Notes under the pieces: generated by a model
Database searches by the model: none
Told to the model about the DNA's origin: nothing
The model's input: the letters and a program-made list of their open reading frames with translations, nothing else
In this document: piece by piece, positions 51,818-61,312 of the stretch
How the letters are laid out: every line of letters starts with the position of its first letter
How positions within the stretch are numbered: position 1 is the stretch's first letter
Translations under genes and position numbers: made by a program
Source of the DNA: Rhodoferax sp. AJA081-3
GTDB lineage: Bacteria > Pseudomonadota > Gammaproteobacteria > Burkholderiales > Burkholderiaceae_C
DNA length: 64,000 nt
Assembly: GCF_017798165.1 (NCBI RefSeq)
Contig: NZ_CP059068.1
Span: 3,596,001-3,660,000 of the forward strand
Direction of reading: 5' to 3'

Positions 51818-52747
51818 ATGGTCGACAACACCACCATTGCTTTTGCCGATTTCACGGGAAGTACGGGCCTGTATGAAACCTTGGGCAATACCAAGGCTGC
51901 CGAAAGCCTGACACGGGGTACACACTGGATCGGCAAGCTGTGCGAATCGCGCGGTGGTCGCGTCATCAAGTACCTGGGGGATGGTGTGCTGATGGCCTTT
52001 GCCGACAACACGGTGGCGGTGCAGACCATGGCAGAGATGCAGCGCCTGCACCATGAACGCATCAGCACCTGGCCGGAGCGGGTGCGCATGAAGATCAAGG
52101 TGGGTATGGCCCGCGGCCCTGTGGTGGAGCAGCAGGGCGATTGTTTTGGTGATGCGGTGAATGTGGCCTCTCGCTTGAGTGACCTGGCGCAGGGCGAGCA
52201 AATACTGGTCTCGCAGCCTGTGGTGGCCGCTTTGGCGGACAGTGGCAGCACCCGGTCCCGCAATCTGGGCCTGATGGACATCCGTGGCAAAGCCGAGCCG
52301 GTGGAGGTGCACCGTGTGGAATGGGATAGTGACGCGGCTTCCGAGTTTTTGACCATGCCTGCCGTACTCGACATGCTGGCCGACTCCAACACCCGCGCAC
52401 AGAGCACCATCACGCTCCAGTGCCTCGATGTTCAGACCACGTTCACCGGCCCCGATTTTCCGATTTATGTGGGGCGTGAAAACGACTCCCACTTCCCGGT
52501 GAATGACCAGCGTGTCTCCCGCATGCATGTGCGCATAGACCGCAGGGGGGGCAACTTTGTGCTGGAAGACCTGAGCAGTTACGGCACCTGGGTGCGTTTT
52601 GCCGGCTCCGATTCCATCATCGCGCTGCGCCGCCAGGAGTGCACCCTGTCGGGCAATGGCGAAATTGCGTTGGGTGCCTCGTTTGACGACTTCAGCGCGC
52701 CCTGTATCAGCTTTGCCATACAGGATGTTGCAGCGAAGCCGGCTTAG
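51818..52747 (+). CDS. Class III nucleotidyl cyclase with FHA domain
   Basis: An N-terminal class III cyclase domain (about residues 1-170) keeps both metal Asp (FADFTGST, KYLGDGVLMAF) and the Asn/Arg pair of GDAVNVASRL. A C-terminal FHA domain (about 195-300) has YVGRENDSHFPV, RVSRMHVRID and LSSYGTWVRF, a phosphothreonine-binding fold. It is cytoplasmic. Fusion with FHA means its activity or location may follow Ser/Thr phosphorylation; a Hanks-type kinase is present elsewhere in the window. Whether it makes cAMP cannot be decided from sequence. Confidence 0.88.
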   Translation: MVDNTTIAFADFTGSTGLYETLGNTKAAESLTRGTHWIGKLCESRGGRVIKYLGDGVLMAFADNTVAVQTMAEMQRLHHERISTWPERVRMKIKVGMARGPVVEQQGDCFGDAVNVASRLSDLAQGEQILVSQPVVAALADSGSTRSRNLGLMDIRGKAEPVEVHRVEWDSDAASEFLTMPAVLDMLADSNTRAQSTITLQCLDVQTTFTGPDFPIYVGRENDSHFPVNDQRVSRMHVRIDRRGGNFVLEDLSSYGTWVRFAGSDSIIALRRQECTLSGNGEIALGASFDDFSAPCISFAIQDVAAKPA

Positions 52748-53349
52748 GATTTTCCCAGCGCGCCCGACAACTTGTCCAGCGAGACGAGTACCGAGGACAC
52801 GCTCAGTGCACTCTCGACAATGGCGCCCCAGTCCGCGGACTGGACCCTGACGCCATAGTGGTACATGGGGTGCTCCAGCTTGCGTTGGGCCACCAGCTCG
52901 GCCATCTTTGTCGCGCTGGGTGCGGCCCCCAGCGAACTCAGTACCTTGAGCTTTTCGGCCACCATGCCCGGCACACGCAGCAGTTTGAGCAAACGCATGT
53001 GCAGTTGCGGGTTGTTGACCACGGCCTGGGCCTGTGTGTACAAGAGGCGGTTGACCACGGTTGCCAGCACCACGTCGTCGCTGGTGTTGAGCGATTGCCA
53101 GGCAATGGTCCCGGCAAAGCGGGTGAGGCCGCGGCGCAACTCCAGCTCAGGGCCTGGCAAAGCGGACGCATGGTAGAAGTTGAAGCCCACCGCATTCCAC
53201 TCCAGCGCTTCGAGGTATTCCCATTTGTCGTCGGCACGGTACTGCAGTCGAATACCGATGTGGCTGTGGCGGTCGTCGTTTCGCGCGATCGAGAGGGGGT
53301 CTTCTGCCAAGTTGCGCTCCGTCTGCAAAGGTCTGTGGTGCCATTGCAT
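52744..53349 (-). CDS. Hypothetical protein, possible degenerate PilZ domain
   Basis: The 201-residue protein begins MQWHHRPLQTERNLAED at an ATG at 53349. The segment NDDRHSHIGIRLQYRADD, then LEWNAVGFNFYHA, is PilZ-like in order (Arg-rich start, then a G-F-x-x-x-x turn) but lacks the full RxxxR and D/NxSxxG pattern. A helical half follows (LHMRLLKLLRVPGMVAEKLK). It converges with the cyclase gene, overlapping by 4 bases. Cyclic-di-GMP binding is only a possibility. Confidence 0.55.
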   Translation of the reverse strand: MQWHHRPLQTERNLAEDPLSIARNDDRHSHIGIRLQYRADDKWEYLEALEWNAVGFNFYHASALPGPELELRRGLTRFAGTIAWQSLNTSDDVVLATVVNRLLYTQAQAVVNNPQLHMRLLKLLRVPGMVAEKLKVLSSLGAAPSATKMAELVAQRKLEHPMYHYGVRVQSADWGAIVESALSVSSVLVSLDKLSGALGKS

Positions 53350-53371
53350 TAAAGCACTTTGCAGGCGGGCG

Positions 53372-54874
53372 TCAAATACGGTTGCGGGCCTTGAAAAAGT
53401 TGTAGCGTGTGTAGGGCTCCACCGCTTGGTAGACCGCGCTACTGTGCGGCGCAAGGTTGAGCCGCACACTGGCGGCCTGTACCTTGGTGTCGGGCGCGGC
53501 GCCCAGTGCGTCGTGCAGCGGCACGCCGTCGTACCAGTGGGAGTAGGGCAGTAGCAGCAAGGCGTTGAGCGGTTCATCCCCCAGGTTGATGACCACCAGC
53601 GCGGCCTCTCCCGGTACTTCGGTGTGGCGCAAAAAAACCAGCGCATTGCTATGGGGCAAGCGGTCGCCCAGCACCGTCACGTCACCGTACTGCAAGGCCG
53701 CATTGGCCTGGCGCATGGCAATGAGGCGTTTGACCCAATCGCGCTGGGTGGTGTTCCAGTCGGCCGCGTTCCAGCGCATGGGGCGGCGGCAGTCGGGGTC
53801 GGCGCCGCCTTCCATGCCGATTTCTTCGCCGTAATACACCAGGGGCACGCCGGGCATGGTGAACTGCATCAGCATGGCCAGGCGCGCCTTCTCGGCGCTG
53901 CCCACCGTGGTGATCAGGCGCGGCGTGTCGTGGCTGGATAACATGTTCCACGAACACAGCAGGCCCGGTAAATCGTAGCCCGCGCGGGCATCACGCAGCG
54001 CGTGGTTCATCTGCACAGCGTCGATGTCACCGGCCAGCCAGGCCAGCAAGGCCGTGCGGTACCAGTAGTTCATCATGCCCTGGTAGCCACCACCGGCCTG
54101 GAACCAGGCACCCGAAAAACCATTCAGCTCGCCCAGCAAACCGGCGTTCGGAAAACGCGCACCAACGATGGCGCGCATCTCTTGCGCCACGGGTATGCCC
54201 ACGTCCTGCGCCACATCAAAGCGCCAGTTGTCCACGCCCTGTTCCAGCCAGTGCTGCACCACACTGTCGCGCTGGCGGTACAACACATCGCGCACGGCGG
54301 GGTTGGCCAGGTTCAGCTCGGGCATGCTGCTGAAGTCTTGCCAGCATTGGTAACTGCCATCGGCCTGCCAGGTGAACCAGTCGCGCGTGGCCGCATCACC
54401 GGCCTGGGCCGCTAGAAACCAGGGGTGCTGGTCGGACACATGGTTCAGCACGGCGTCCAGCGTCAGGCCCATGTGGCGCGCGTGTAGTGCGGCGATCAGG
54501 CGCTGCAACGCCGCCTCGCCACCAAACATCGGGTCGATCTGGAAGAAGTCGGTGGCGTCGTATTTGTGGTTGCTGGGGGAGGCAAAGATGGGCGTCAGGT
54601 AGACACCGGTTACACCCAGGTCCGCCAAATAGTCCAGCTTGTCGGTGATGCCATCTAGGTCGCCGCCAAAAAACTGGTGGCCCCAGGGCTGCTGCAGCGT
54701 GCTGTCGTTCCAGTCACACTTGTGGGCTTGCGGCAGGTCATACGCCGGGCTGGCCAATTTGTCGGCACTGCCCAGGCCCCCACCGATGGCGAAACGTTCG
54801 GGGAAGATCTGGTACACCACCTGGCTGGCGGTGTGGCGGGTGAAGGCGTCTAGCGGGGTGGGCGTTGTTGTCAT
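53372..54874 (-). CDS. GH13 alpha-glucosidase/neopullulanase-type amylase
   Basis: This glycoside hydrolase of family 13 has 500 residues. Conserved regions are DAVLNHVSD (about 139-147), the nucleophile Asp in NWRFDVAQDV (about 217-226), the acid/base Glu in LLGELNG (about 245-251), and SSHDTPRL (about 314-321). There is no signal peptide, so it acts in the cytoplasm on maltodextrins or similar. The substrate range is not fixed by sequence alone. A hypothetical gene follows 22 bases downstream. Confidence 0.9.
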   Translation of the reverse strand: MTTTPTPLDAFTRHTASQVVYQIFPERFAIGGGLGSADKLASPAYDLPQAHKCDWNDSTLQQPWGHQFFGGDLDGITDKLDYLADLGVTGVYLTPIFASPSNHKYDATDFFQIDPMFGGEAALQRLIAALHARHMGLTLDAVLNHVSDQHPWFLAAQAGDAATRDWFTWQADGSYQCWQDFSSMPELNLANPAVRDVLYRQRDSVVQHWLEQGVDNWRFDVAQDVGIPVAQEMRAIVGARFPNAGLLGELNGFSGAWFQAGGGYQGMMNYWYRTALLAWLAGDIDAVQMNHALRDARAGYDLPGLLCSWNMLSSHDTPRLITTVGSAEKARLAMLMQFTMPGVPLVYYGEEIGMEGGADPDCRRPMRWNAADWNTTQRDWVKRLIAMRQANAALQYGDVTVLGDRLPHSNALVFLRHTEVPGEAALVVINLGDEPLNALLLLPYSHWYDGVPLHDALGAAPDTKVQAASVRLNLAPHSSAVYQAVEPYTRYNFFKARNRI

Positions 54875-54964
54875 GGGGGCACACCTTAGCAGCTAAACCC
54901 GCGGTGTGGCACGTCGCCGGTTACCAGCAGGCGTCAAGTTGCGCACCCTTAGGTGTGGCGGCGC

Positions 54965-55723
54965 TCAATGGTCTCTCTGGTAACGCTGGTAGATGCGGTC
55001 CAACTCACCGCTGCGTTTGAGCTGGGCCACGGCCTGCTCCAGCAGGCGCACGGTGGTCGGGTCCAAGCGGCGGCTGGCCCATAGATAACTGAGGCTGGAC
55101 TGCATCACGCCGGGGTGCAGCCGGAGCTGGTCTGACAGCCCCTCGGCCTTGATGTAGTGGGCTCCAGTGAGCTCGTTGGTGTAATAAAACCGCGCCCGTT
55201 TGCTGGCCACATTGCGCAGCGCCACCGCGCTGCCGCCGGGTGTCTCCAGCACCCGCACGCCGTGGCGGCGCAGGTCGGCAGCGTAACTCGCGCCCGATTG
55301 GGTGACCACCAGATCGTCCGTTTGGGTCAGGTCTTTCACCGACTGGATGACGCCGTTGTCGTCGCGCCGCCCCACCAGGCGCTCCTGCAGCGTGAACAGT
55401 GGGGTGCTTATGCGGAAGGCAATCTCGTTGCGCATGGGGGTATCCAGCAGGGCACACACCACATCCAGCAATCCGTCTTTGAGTCCGGCCTCAATGCGTT
55501 TGACGGGTGTGGGTTGCGGGTCGATGCTAAAGCGCAGGTTTTTGTCCACCCGTTCGATGGCGGCCAGGATATCGGGGCAATGGCCCGTGGCCGGGCCCTC
55601 TGTATCCATGAACTTGGGTGCCGAGCCCTCTTGGGCAACCGTGCGCATAGCCACAGTCTGGGCCATGGCAGACTGGGTTGCTGCCATCAGCAACACCAGC
55701 AGAAAGGTGGCGAAGGGTCTCAC
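54965..55723 (-). CDS. Periplasmic solute-binding protein, SBP_bac_3 family
   Basis: The signal peptide FATFLLVLLMAATQSAMA is cleaved before QTV. The mature 230 or so residues have the type 2 binding fold, with VKDLTQTDDLVVTQSGASYA and LDRIYQRYQRDH at the end. No transport genes are next to it. It is a paralogue in family terms of the protein at 38435 but not closely similar. Confidence 0.8.
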   Translation of the reverse strand: MRPFATFLLVLLMAATQSAMAQTVAMRTVAQEGSAPKFMDTEGPATGHCPDILAAIERVDKNLRFSIDPQPTPVKRIEAGLKDGLLDVVCALLDTPMRNEIAFRISTPLFTLQERLVGRRDDNGVIQSVKDLTQTDDLVVTQSGASYAADLRRHGVRVLETPGGSAVALRNVASKRARFYYTNELTGAHYIKAEGLSDQLRLHPGVMQSSLSYLWASRRLDPTTVRLLEQAVAQLKRSGELDRIYQRYQRDH

Positions 55724-55771
55724 GCCACCAGTATGCTGTTAGGTTGCTGGTCCGTCAATCCAGTACACCAC

Positions 55772-56896
55772 TCAGGCGGCCCCGATGTGCGGCACCAGGC
55801 CTGCCACCGGTTGGCCGGCCTTCAGCGCGGCGGTAAAGGCCAGCATGCGGTCAATGGGACGGCGTGCCAGCAGGCCCAGGGCCGGGTCCACGTGGATTTC
55901 GTTGGTGCCGTGTTCCAGCACATGGGCCAGGCCGGCCAAGCCATTCATCGCCATCCAGGGGCAATGGGCGCAGCTTTTGCAGGTGGCGCTGTTGCCGGCT
56001 GTGGGGGCCTCGTAAAAAACCTTGTCGGGGTTCAGCGTGCGCAGCTTGTGCATCATGCCGTTGTCGGTGGCGACAATGAATTCGGTTGCAGCCATCTCGC
56101 GTGCGGCCTTCAGGATGGCGCTTGTGGAGCCCACGGCGTCGGCCAGTGCCACCACGTCGGCGGGGGATTCGGGGTGCACCAGCACCTTGGCCTTGGGGTG
56201 TTCCTTTTTCAGCGCCTCCAGTTCAAAGGCCTTGAACTCGTCGTGCACGATGCAGGCACCGTTCCAGAACACCATGTCGGCACCGGTCTCGCGCTGGATG
56301 TAGCCGCCCAGGTGGCGGTCGGGTGCCCACAGGATTTTCTGGCCGCTGTCCTTGAGGGCGCGCACGATGTCCAGCGCGCAGCTCGATGTTACCAACCAGT
56401 CGGAGCGGGCTTTCACCGCCGCGCTGGTGTTGGCATAGACCACCACAGTGCGGTCCGGGTGGGCGTCGCAAAAGGCGCTGAATTCGTCCACGGGGCAGCC
56501 CAGATCCAAAGAACAGGTGGCGTCCAGGTCGGGCATCAACACAGTCTTCTCGGGCGACAGAATCTTGGCCGTTTCACCCATGAACTTCACGCCCGACACC
56601 ACCAGCGTCTGCGCCGCATGGTCGCGGCCAAAACGGGCCATCTCCAGCGAATCGCTGACGATGCCACCGGTTTCTTCGGCCAGGTCCTGCAGGTCGGGGT
56701 GCACATAGTAGTGCGACACCATGACCGCGTTTTTTTCCTTCAGCAGGCGGCGCACCTTGTCTTTCAGCGCGGTGCGCTCGGTCTGTGTGGGCTCCACCGG
56801 CACACGCGCCCAGGCGTGGCGGGTGCTGCAGACGCCGCCGGTGTTGGTGTCGGGTTGTTCGTAGTCGACGGCGATGGTGATTGTTTGCGCCATCAT
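55772..56896 (-). CDS. nadA: Quinolinate synthase
   Basis: It condenses iminoaspartate with dihydroxyacetone phosphate to quinolinate, using a 4Fe-4S cluster. The 374-residue protein has [15 protein letters not shown] near residue 60, [10 protein letters not shown] near 129, [13 protein letters not shown] near 171, and [13 protein letters not shown] near 312. Cys in these segments are the family's cluster ligands. It overlaps nadC by 4 bases. NadB, which supplies its substrate, is encoded about 4 kb upstream on the other strand. Confidence 0.96.
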   Translation of the reverse strand: MMAQTITIAVDYEQPDTNTGGVCSTRHAWARVPVEPTQTERTALKDKVRRLLKEKNAVMVSHYYVHPDLQDLAEETGGIVSDSLEMARFGRDHAAQTLVVSGVKFMGETAKILSPEKTVLMPDLDATCSLDLGCPVDEFSAFCDAHPDRTVVVYANTSAAVKARSDWLVTSSCALDIVRALKDSGQKILWAPDRHLGGYIQRETGADMVFWNGACIVHDEFKAFELEALKKEHPKAKVLVHPESPADVVALADAVGSTSAILKAAREMAATEFIVATDNGMMHKLRTLNPDKVFYEAPTAGNSATCKSCAHCPWMAMNGLAGLAHVLEHGTNEIHVDPALGLLARRPIDRMLAFTAALKAGQPVAGLVPHIGAA

Positions 56897-57768
56897 TGGG
56901 CTCCGGAGAAGGTGTCAAAACGCATGGAGTAGTCGGTGGCCAAGACGTCCTTGGTCAGGGTGCCGATGGAGATGCGGTCCACGCCGGTTTCGGCCAGTGC
57001 ACGCAGGCCATCCAGCGTGACGCCGCCGGAGATTTCGAGCACCGCACGGCCGGCATTGATGCGCACAGCCTCGTGTAATGTCGGCAGGCCCATATTGTCC
57101 AGCAGCACCATACGTGCGCCAGCGTCGAGCGCTTCGCTGAGTTGTGCCAGGGTTTCGACCTCTATCTCGACAAAGCTGGCCTCGGCGGCAATCTTGTCGG
57201 CCTGTTGCAGCACCTGGGCAATACCACCCGCGGCGGCGATGTGGTTCTCTTTGATCAGGATGGCGTCGTACAGGCCCACGCGGTGGTTGGTACCACCGCC
57301 GCAGCGCACGGCGTATTTTTGGGCCAGGCGCAGACCGGGCAGGGTCTTGCGGGTGTCCACGATGGCCGCGCGGGTGCCCGCCACTACCGCTACGTACTTG
57401 GCCGTCTTGGTCGCCACGGCACTGAGCATCTGCAAAAAGTTCAGCGCGGTGCGCTCAGCCGTCAGCAGCGCCTGCGCGTTGCCACGGACCTCAAACACCA
57501 CCTGGTTGGCCTCGCAGCGGCCTCCGTCCTGCACATACCAGGTGATCTGGGCCTGGGGGTCCTGGGACAGGATGGCCGCCTGCACCCAGGCCTGGCCGCA
57601 GACCACGGCGCTTTCGCGGCACAAGACGCGGGCGCGGGCCTGGCGGGTGGGGTCTATCAGGCCGGCGGTCAGGTCGCCGTCGCCCACGTCCTCGGCCAGG
57701 GCGCGTGCCACGTCGGCTTGGGCCAGCTTTTCCAGGGATGCGGCGGAGAAATCAAATGACTTTTGCAT
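56893..57768 (-). CDS. nadC: Nicotinate-nucleotide pyrophosphorylase (carboxylating)
   Basis: It converts quinolinate and PRPP to nicotinate mononucleotide. The start at 57768 ([15 protein letters not shown]) gives 291 residues; the frame to 57948 is upstream noise. Motifs are [13 protein letters not shown] (about residues 26-38), [16 protein letters not shown] (about 137-152), GGTNHRVGL and LIKENHIAA (about 170-178), and LEISGGV (about 249-255). It is transcribed before nadA with an ATGA overlap. Confidence 0.96.
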   Translation of the reverse strand: MQKSFDFSAASLEKLAQADVARALAEDVGDGDLTAGLIDPTRQARARVLCRESAVVCGQAWVQAAILSQDPQAQITWYVQDGGRCEANQVVFEVRGNAQALLTAERTALNFLQMLSAVATKTAKYVAVVAGTRAAIVDTRKTLPGLRLAQKYAVRCGGGTNHRVGLYDAILIKENHIAAAGGIAQVLQQADKIAAEASFVEIEVETLAQLSEALDAGARMVLLDNMGLPTLHEAVRINAGRAVLEISGGVTLDGLRALAETGVDRISIGTLTKDVLATDYSMRFDTFSGAQ

Positions 57769-57886
57769 AGGTAATGGGGTCAAAAAGCGCGCCACCGGGT
57801 GCCATACACTACGCGGCGTCTCGTTTGGGGAGGCCTCAGATGGTACACATCCGGCCACCGCTTCTACTTTCCACCTGCCAATAGCC

Positions 57887-58267
57887 ATGTTCAGAACCCT
57901 GCTCAAATCCAAGATCCACCGCGCCAGCGTGACCCACTGCGAACTCAACTACGAAGGCTCCTGCGCCATCGACGAAGACCTGCTGGACGCCGCCAACCTG
58001 GGCGAAAACGAGCAGGTGCACATCTGGAACATCAACAACGGCGAACGGTTTGTGACCTACGCGATCCGCGCCGAGCGGGGCAGCCGCATCATCTCGGTCA
58101 ATGGCTCGGCGGCGCGCCGGGCTGCGGTGGGTGACCTGGTCATCATCGCCGCCTTTGCGCAGGTGCACGAGGACCAGGTGAAAGGCTTCGAGCCCAAGCT
58201 GGTGTTTGTGAATCCGGACAACCGGATCAAGGAAGAGCGCTCCACCATCCCCATCCAGATGGCTTGA
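57887..58267 (+). CDS. panD: Aspartate 1-decarboxylase
   Basis: This pyruvoyl enzyme makes beta-alanine for pantothenate and CoA. The proenzyme self-cleaves between Gly24 and Ser25, present here in NYEGSCAID. The 126-residue length is normal, and [19 protein letters not shown] is typical. It is divergent from nadC across 118 bases, so two aspartate-consuming pathways meet. A repeat copy follows the stop. Confidence 0.96.
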   Translation: MFRTLLKSKIHRASVTHCELNYEGSCAIDEDLLDAANLGENEQVHIWNINNGERFVTYAIRAERGSRIISVNGSAARRAAVGDLVIIAAFAQVHEDQVKGFEPKLVFVNPDNRIKEERSTIPIQMA

Positions 58268-58271
58268 AGCC

Positions 58272-58325
58272 AAATAGGCCTCTAGCCCCCGTGGAATATG
58301 CCTATATAGCTATATATGTGATAGC
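58272..58325 (+). repeat. Interspersed repeat, copy 6, between panD and the chemoreceptor
   Basis: The copy begins AAATAGGCCTCTAGCCCCCG, differing from copy 5 by one base in the first 20, and includes TATATAGCTATATA. It fills nearly all of the gap between the converging panD and MCP genes. Confidence 0.85.
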
Positions 58326-58328
58326 GGT

Positions 58329-59942
58329 TTAGCGGGACAGGCGCAACGCCGAGGAAGGTGCGGAACTGCGGGACGGCGCCGACAGGGTGTCAGACAGTTT
58401 AAACACCGCAACCGTCTGCACCAGGTCGCTGGCCTGGGATTTCAGACTGGCCGCGGCGGCGGCCATTTCTTCCACCAGGGCCGCGTTTTGTTGGGTGGTC
58501 TGGTCCATCTGGGTCACCGCCTCACCGACCTGGGCCACGCCGGCAGCCTGTTCGTTGCTGGCGGCTGCGATCTCGCCCATGATGTCGGTCACCCGCTTGA
58601 TGGACGTAACAACTTCCGTCATGGTTTCGCCGGCCTGGTCTACCAGGGCCGAGCCGTGTTCCACCCGCTCCACGCTGGTGCCGATCAGGCTCTTGATCTC
58701 CTTGGCCGCTTCGGCCGAGCGGCCGGCCAGGCTGCGCACTTCAGATGCCACCACGGCAAATCCCCGGCCTTGTTCACCCGCACGGGCGGCTTCCACCGCC
58801 GCGTTCAGGGCCAGGATATTGGTCTGAAAGGCAATGCCGTCTATGACACTGATGATGTCGGCTATCTTGCGGCTGGACTCGTTGATGCCCTTCATTGTCT
58901 CCACCACCTGGCCCACGACTTTGCCGCCTTGCTGCGCCACGCTGGAGGCACTTTGTGCCAATTGGTTGGCCTGGCGGGCGCTGTCCGCGTTTTGTTTGAC
59001 GGTGGAGCTGAGCTCTTCCATGGAGGCCGCGGTTTCTTCCAGCGCGCTGGCCTGGTGTTCGGTGCGCGCCGACAGATCGTGGTTGCCCTGGGCTATCTCA
59101 GCGCTGGCCGACGACACCTGTTCGGCATTGCCGCGCACAGAGGCCACAATGTCCTGCAGACGCTGGCGCATGGTTTCCAGGCCCATCAGCAAGGTCGATG
59201 TTTCATCTTTGCCGTCTGCACGCATGGCAACGGTCATGTCCCCTTCACTCATACGTTGTGCGCCTTGTGACGCTATCTCCAGCGGGCCGGTGACACTGCG
59301 GCTGACCAGCAATCCCAAAGACACACCAACGGCCGCACTGAGCAGCACCAGCACGGCCGTGATATTGCGGCTGCGGTGGTAGAGGGCGGTGTTGGAGTCT
59401 GCCAAGGCCTTGGCCTCCTGCTCCTTGAGCTGCGATAGCCCATTCATGGCATTGCCCAACTGGATGCTGGGGGGCGCGACTTCGTCCCGCAGGAAGGTGG
59501 TCAGGTCGTTGGGCTCCTGCAGTTCGGCCGATTTCATCTTGGCCAGCAGGGCATCGACCTGTTGTTTGTCCTTGGCCGCCGCGTCGCGCAGCTTGCCGAG
59601 TTGTTGTTTGCCCTCTTCCGAGACAAAAAGCGGCGTGGCCTGGTCGATCAGGCTGTTGCTCTTGTCCCGGCCGTCCTGGACCCGCTTGAGCGCGGCCGTG
59701 CGGTCGGCCAGGCCGGTAGCCAGCATGGCATCGCGCAGGGCTACAACCGCCTTGAGCCGCTCCACATTGGCCTCTTTGAACAGCGACAGGCCGATCAGCT
59801 CACGCTCGTACAACAGTGTGTCGGCGTCGTCGATCTGTTTCATGTTGTAGATGGCATAACCGCCCAAGGCCGCGCCGAGCAGGGCGACGGCAACAAAGGC
59901 TGCTACCAGTTTGCTGGCGATTCTGAAGTCTGAAAGGCGCAT
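58329..59942 (-). CDS. Methyl-accepting chemotaxis protein
   Basis: It is a transmembrane chemoreceptor of 537 residues. TM1 is about 12-33 and TM2 about 190-212, enclosing a helical periplasmic domain of the four-helix type. A HAMP domain follows, then the signalling domain with the hairpin tip [20 protein letters not shown] (about 375-394) and [17 protein letters not shown]. There is no C-terminal CheR-binding pentapeptide. A GGAG precedes the ATG. The signal is unknown. Confidence 0.93.
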   Translation of the reverse strand: MRLSDFRIASKLVAAFVAVALLGAALGGYAIYNMKQIDDADTLLYERELIGLSLFKEANVERLKAVVALRDAMLATGLADRTAALKRVQDGRDKSNSLIDQATPLFVSEEGKQQLGKLRDAAAKDKQQVDALLAKMKSAELQEPNDLTTFLRDEVAPPSIQLGNAMNGLSQLKEQEAKALADSNTALYHRSRNITAVLVLLSAAVGVSLGLLVSRSVTGPLEIASQGAQRMSEGDMTVAMRADGKDETSTLLMGLETMRQRLQDIVASVRGNAEQVSSASAEIAQGNHDLSARTEHQASALEETAASMEELSSTVKQNADSARQANQLAQSASSVAQQGGKVVGQVVETMKGINESSRKIADIISVIDGIAFQTNILALNAAVEAARAGEQGRGFAVVASEVRSLAGRSAEAAKEIKSLIGTSVERVEHGSALVDQAGETMTEVVTSIKRVTDIMGEIAAASNEQAAGVAQVGEAVTQMDQTTQQNAALVEEMAAAAASLKSQASDLVQTVAVFKLSDTLSAPSRSSAPSSALRLSR

Positions 59943-59967
59943 GGCTGTGTCTCCTGGTTTGTCGGGT

Positions 59968-59984
59968 ACCCGGTTTAACCGGGT
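59968..59984. other. Hairpin in the MCP 5' leader
   Basis: ACCCGG, loop TTTAA, CCGGGT lies 26-42 bases upstream of the MCP start, before its ribosome-binding site. It could affect translation; no known leader class was recognised. Confidence 0.35.
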
Positions 59985-60040
59985 GCCGCTTTGTTGAGGG
60001 GACTATAGCCACATGCAGCAGCAATTAGCAATAGTGGCGT

Positions 60041-60343
60041 TTACGTGTTGCACGGCGCAAAATGTGCCCATAGTGTTTCGCCCCAGGCCCAGGGTCCGAC
60101 CAGGGTGAGCGTCACGGTGGTCCATTCGCCATCGGTCTGCCTGTGTTCGTCCATATCCCACACGCCGCCCTCATCCAGCGGGCCGCGCGGCCCCGGGCTG
60201 TGGGTGCTTATCCAGGCCAGCAGGGTGTCCACTTCAGCCTGCTGGGCCGCCTGTTGGTGCGCACGCACGCTGGCCATTGCCTCCCAGCTGCCATTGCCTT
60301 GGCCGTCGTCGCTGGCATCAAAAATCAGGTATTGCAGGGGCAT
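60041..60343 (-). CDS. Hypothetical protein, 100 residues
   Basis: The ATG at 60343 gives MPLQYLIFDASDDGQGNGSW, followed by a helical RAHQQAAQQAEVDTLLAW and a beta-rich end GEWTTVTLTLVGPWAWGETLW. There is no signal peptide. No family is recognised. It is divergent from the phn operon. An upstream ATG at 60376 is less likely because it adds Cys-rich sequence without a ribosome site. Confidence 0.6.
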   Translation of the reverse strand: MPLQYLIFDASDDGQGNGSWEAMASVRAHQQAAQQAEVDTLLAWISTHSPGPRGPLDEGGVWDMDEHRQTDGEWTTVTLTLVGPWAWGETLWAHFAPCNT

Positions 60344-60358
60344 GGAATTTGGGCATTG

Positions 60359-60387
60359 TTGACACGGTTTTGTCATGTTGCGTCGGT
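60359..60387 (+). promoter_or_regulatory. Candidate PHO box upstream of phnC
   Basis: Three 7-base units spaced by 4 bases, TTGACAC (60359), TTGTCAT (60370) and CGTCGGT (60381), resemble tandem half-sites of the PhoB box (CTGTCAT-type) with the expected 11-base period. It lies 31-59 bases upstream of phnC, so phosphate-starvation control is plausible. The third unit is a poor match. Confidence 0.4.
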
Positions 60388-60417
60388 AACTTGGGCGACT
60401 TCGTATAGGAGCCACCC

Positions 60418-61290
60418 ATGTCTACAGCAATCACTATATCGGGACTGAACAAGACTTTCTGCAGCGGACGCAAGGCCCTGCAGGATATCCATCTGACGAT
60501 TGAAGCCGGGGAAATGGTGGCCTTGATCGGCGCATCCGGCTCGGGCAAATCCACGCTGTTGCGCCACATGGCGGGGCTGATGGCCGGGGACAGTGGGGGC
60601 CAGGGCCTGGTGCAGATCCACGGCAGCACGGTGCAGCGGGATGGCAAGGTTGCCTCTGATATCCGCAGCATCCGCTCCGGCGTGGGTTTTGTGTTCCAGC
60701 AGTTCAATTTGGTGGACCGCTTGCCGGTTATTGTGAATGTGCTGGCCGGCAGCTTGCACCGTGTGCCCCTGTGGCGCAGCCTGACCCGCTGGTTCACCGA
60801 ATCCGAAGTGGCGCGTGGCATGGAAGCCTTGCGCCGTGTTGGTATTGCCGAGTGTGGCCCCCAGCGCGCGTCAACCCTGTCGGGTGGCCAGCAGCAGCGT
60901 GCGGCCATTGCGCGGGCGCTGGTGCAGGGTGCCAGGGTGATCCTGGCGGACGAGCCCATCGCCTCGCTGGACCCCGAATCGTCGCGCAAGGTGATGGACA
61001 TTCTGGCGCGGGTCAACCGTGAAGACCAATGCACGGTGGTGGTGTCGCTGCACCAGGTGAATGTGGCCATGAAGTACTGTGCCCGCACGGTGGCCCTGCA
61101 CCAGGGCCGTGTGGTGTATGACGGCCCGTCCGTGGCGCTGACCCCCACGCTGCTGCGGGAGCTGTATGGTGCCGAGGCCGACGACATCCTTGCCCTGGGT
61201 GACCACATCTCCAGCTTGCAGGACAACAAACCAGCCGCGCCACACCTGGCATGGCCGGCGCCCGTGGTGGCCATGGCGCAGGCCGCCTGA
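60418..61290 (+). CDS. phnC: Phosphonate/phosphite ABC transporter ATP-binding protein
   Basis: It is the ATPase of a PhnCDE-type uptake system. Walker A is GASGSGKST (about residues 40-48), the Q loop [13 protein letters not shown] is typical of PhnC, the signature is LSGGQQQR, and Walker B is [12 protein letters not shown]. The length of 290 residues is slightly over E. coli PhnC, due to a C-terminal extension. It heads a four-gene cluster with two binding-protein genes and the permease. A GGAG precedes the ATG. Confidence 0.93.
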   Translation: MSTAITISGLNKTFCSGRKALQDIHLTIEAGEMVALIGASGSGKSTLLRHMAGLMAGDSGGQGLVQIHGSTVQRDGKVASDIRSIRSGVGFVFQQFNLVDRLPVIVNVLAGSLHRVPLWRSLTRWFTESEVARGMEALRRVGIAECGPQRASTLSGGQQQRAAIARALVQGARVILADEPIASLDPESSRKVMDILARVNREDQCTVVVSLHQVNVAMKYCARTVALHQGRVVYDGPSVALTPTLLRELYGAEADDILALGDHISSLQDNKPAAPHLAWPAPVVAMAQAA

Positions 61291-61312
61291 ACACCCTTCC
61301 AGGATGCTTGCC

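Noticed and set aside
55157..56932. A 591-codon plus-strand frame opposite nadA and the binding-protein gene
   Set aside because: The protein composition is Gly/His/Gln rich without motifs, and nadA on the other strand has all cluster cysteines. It is a shadow frame.
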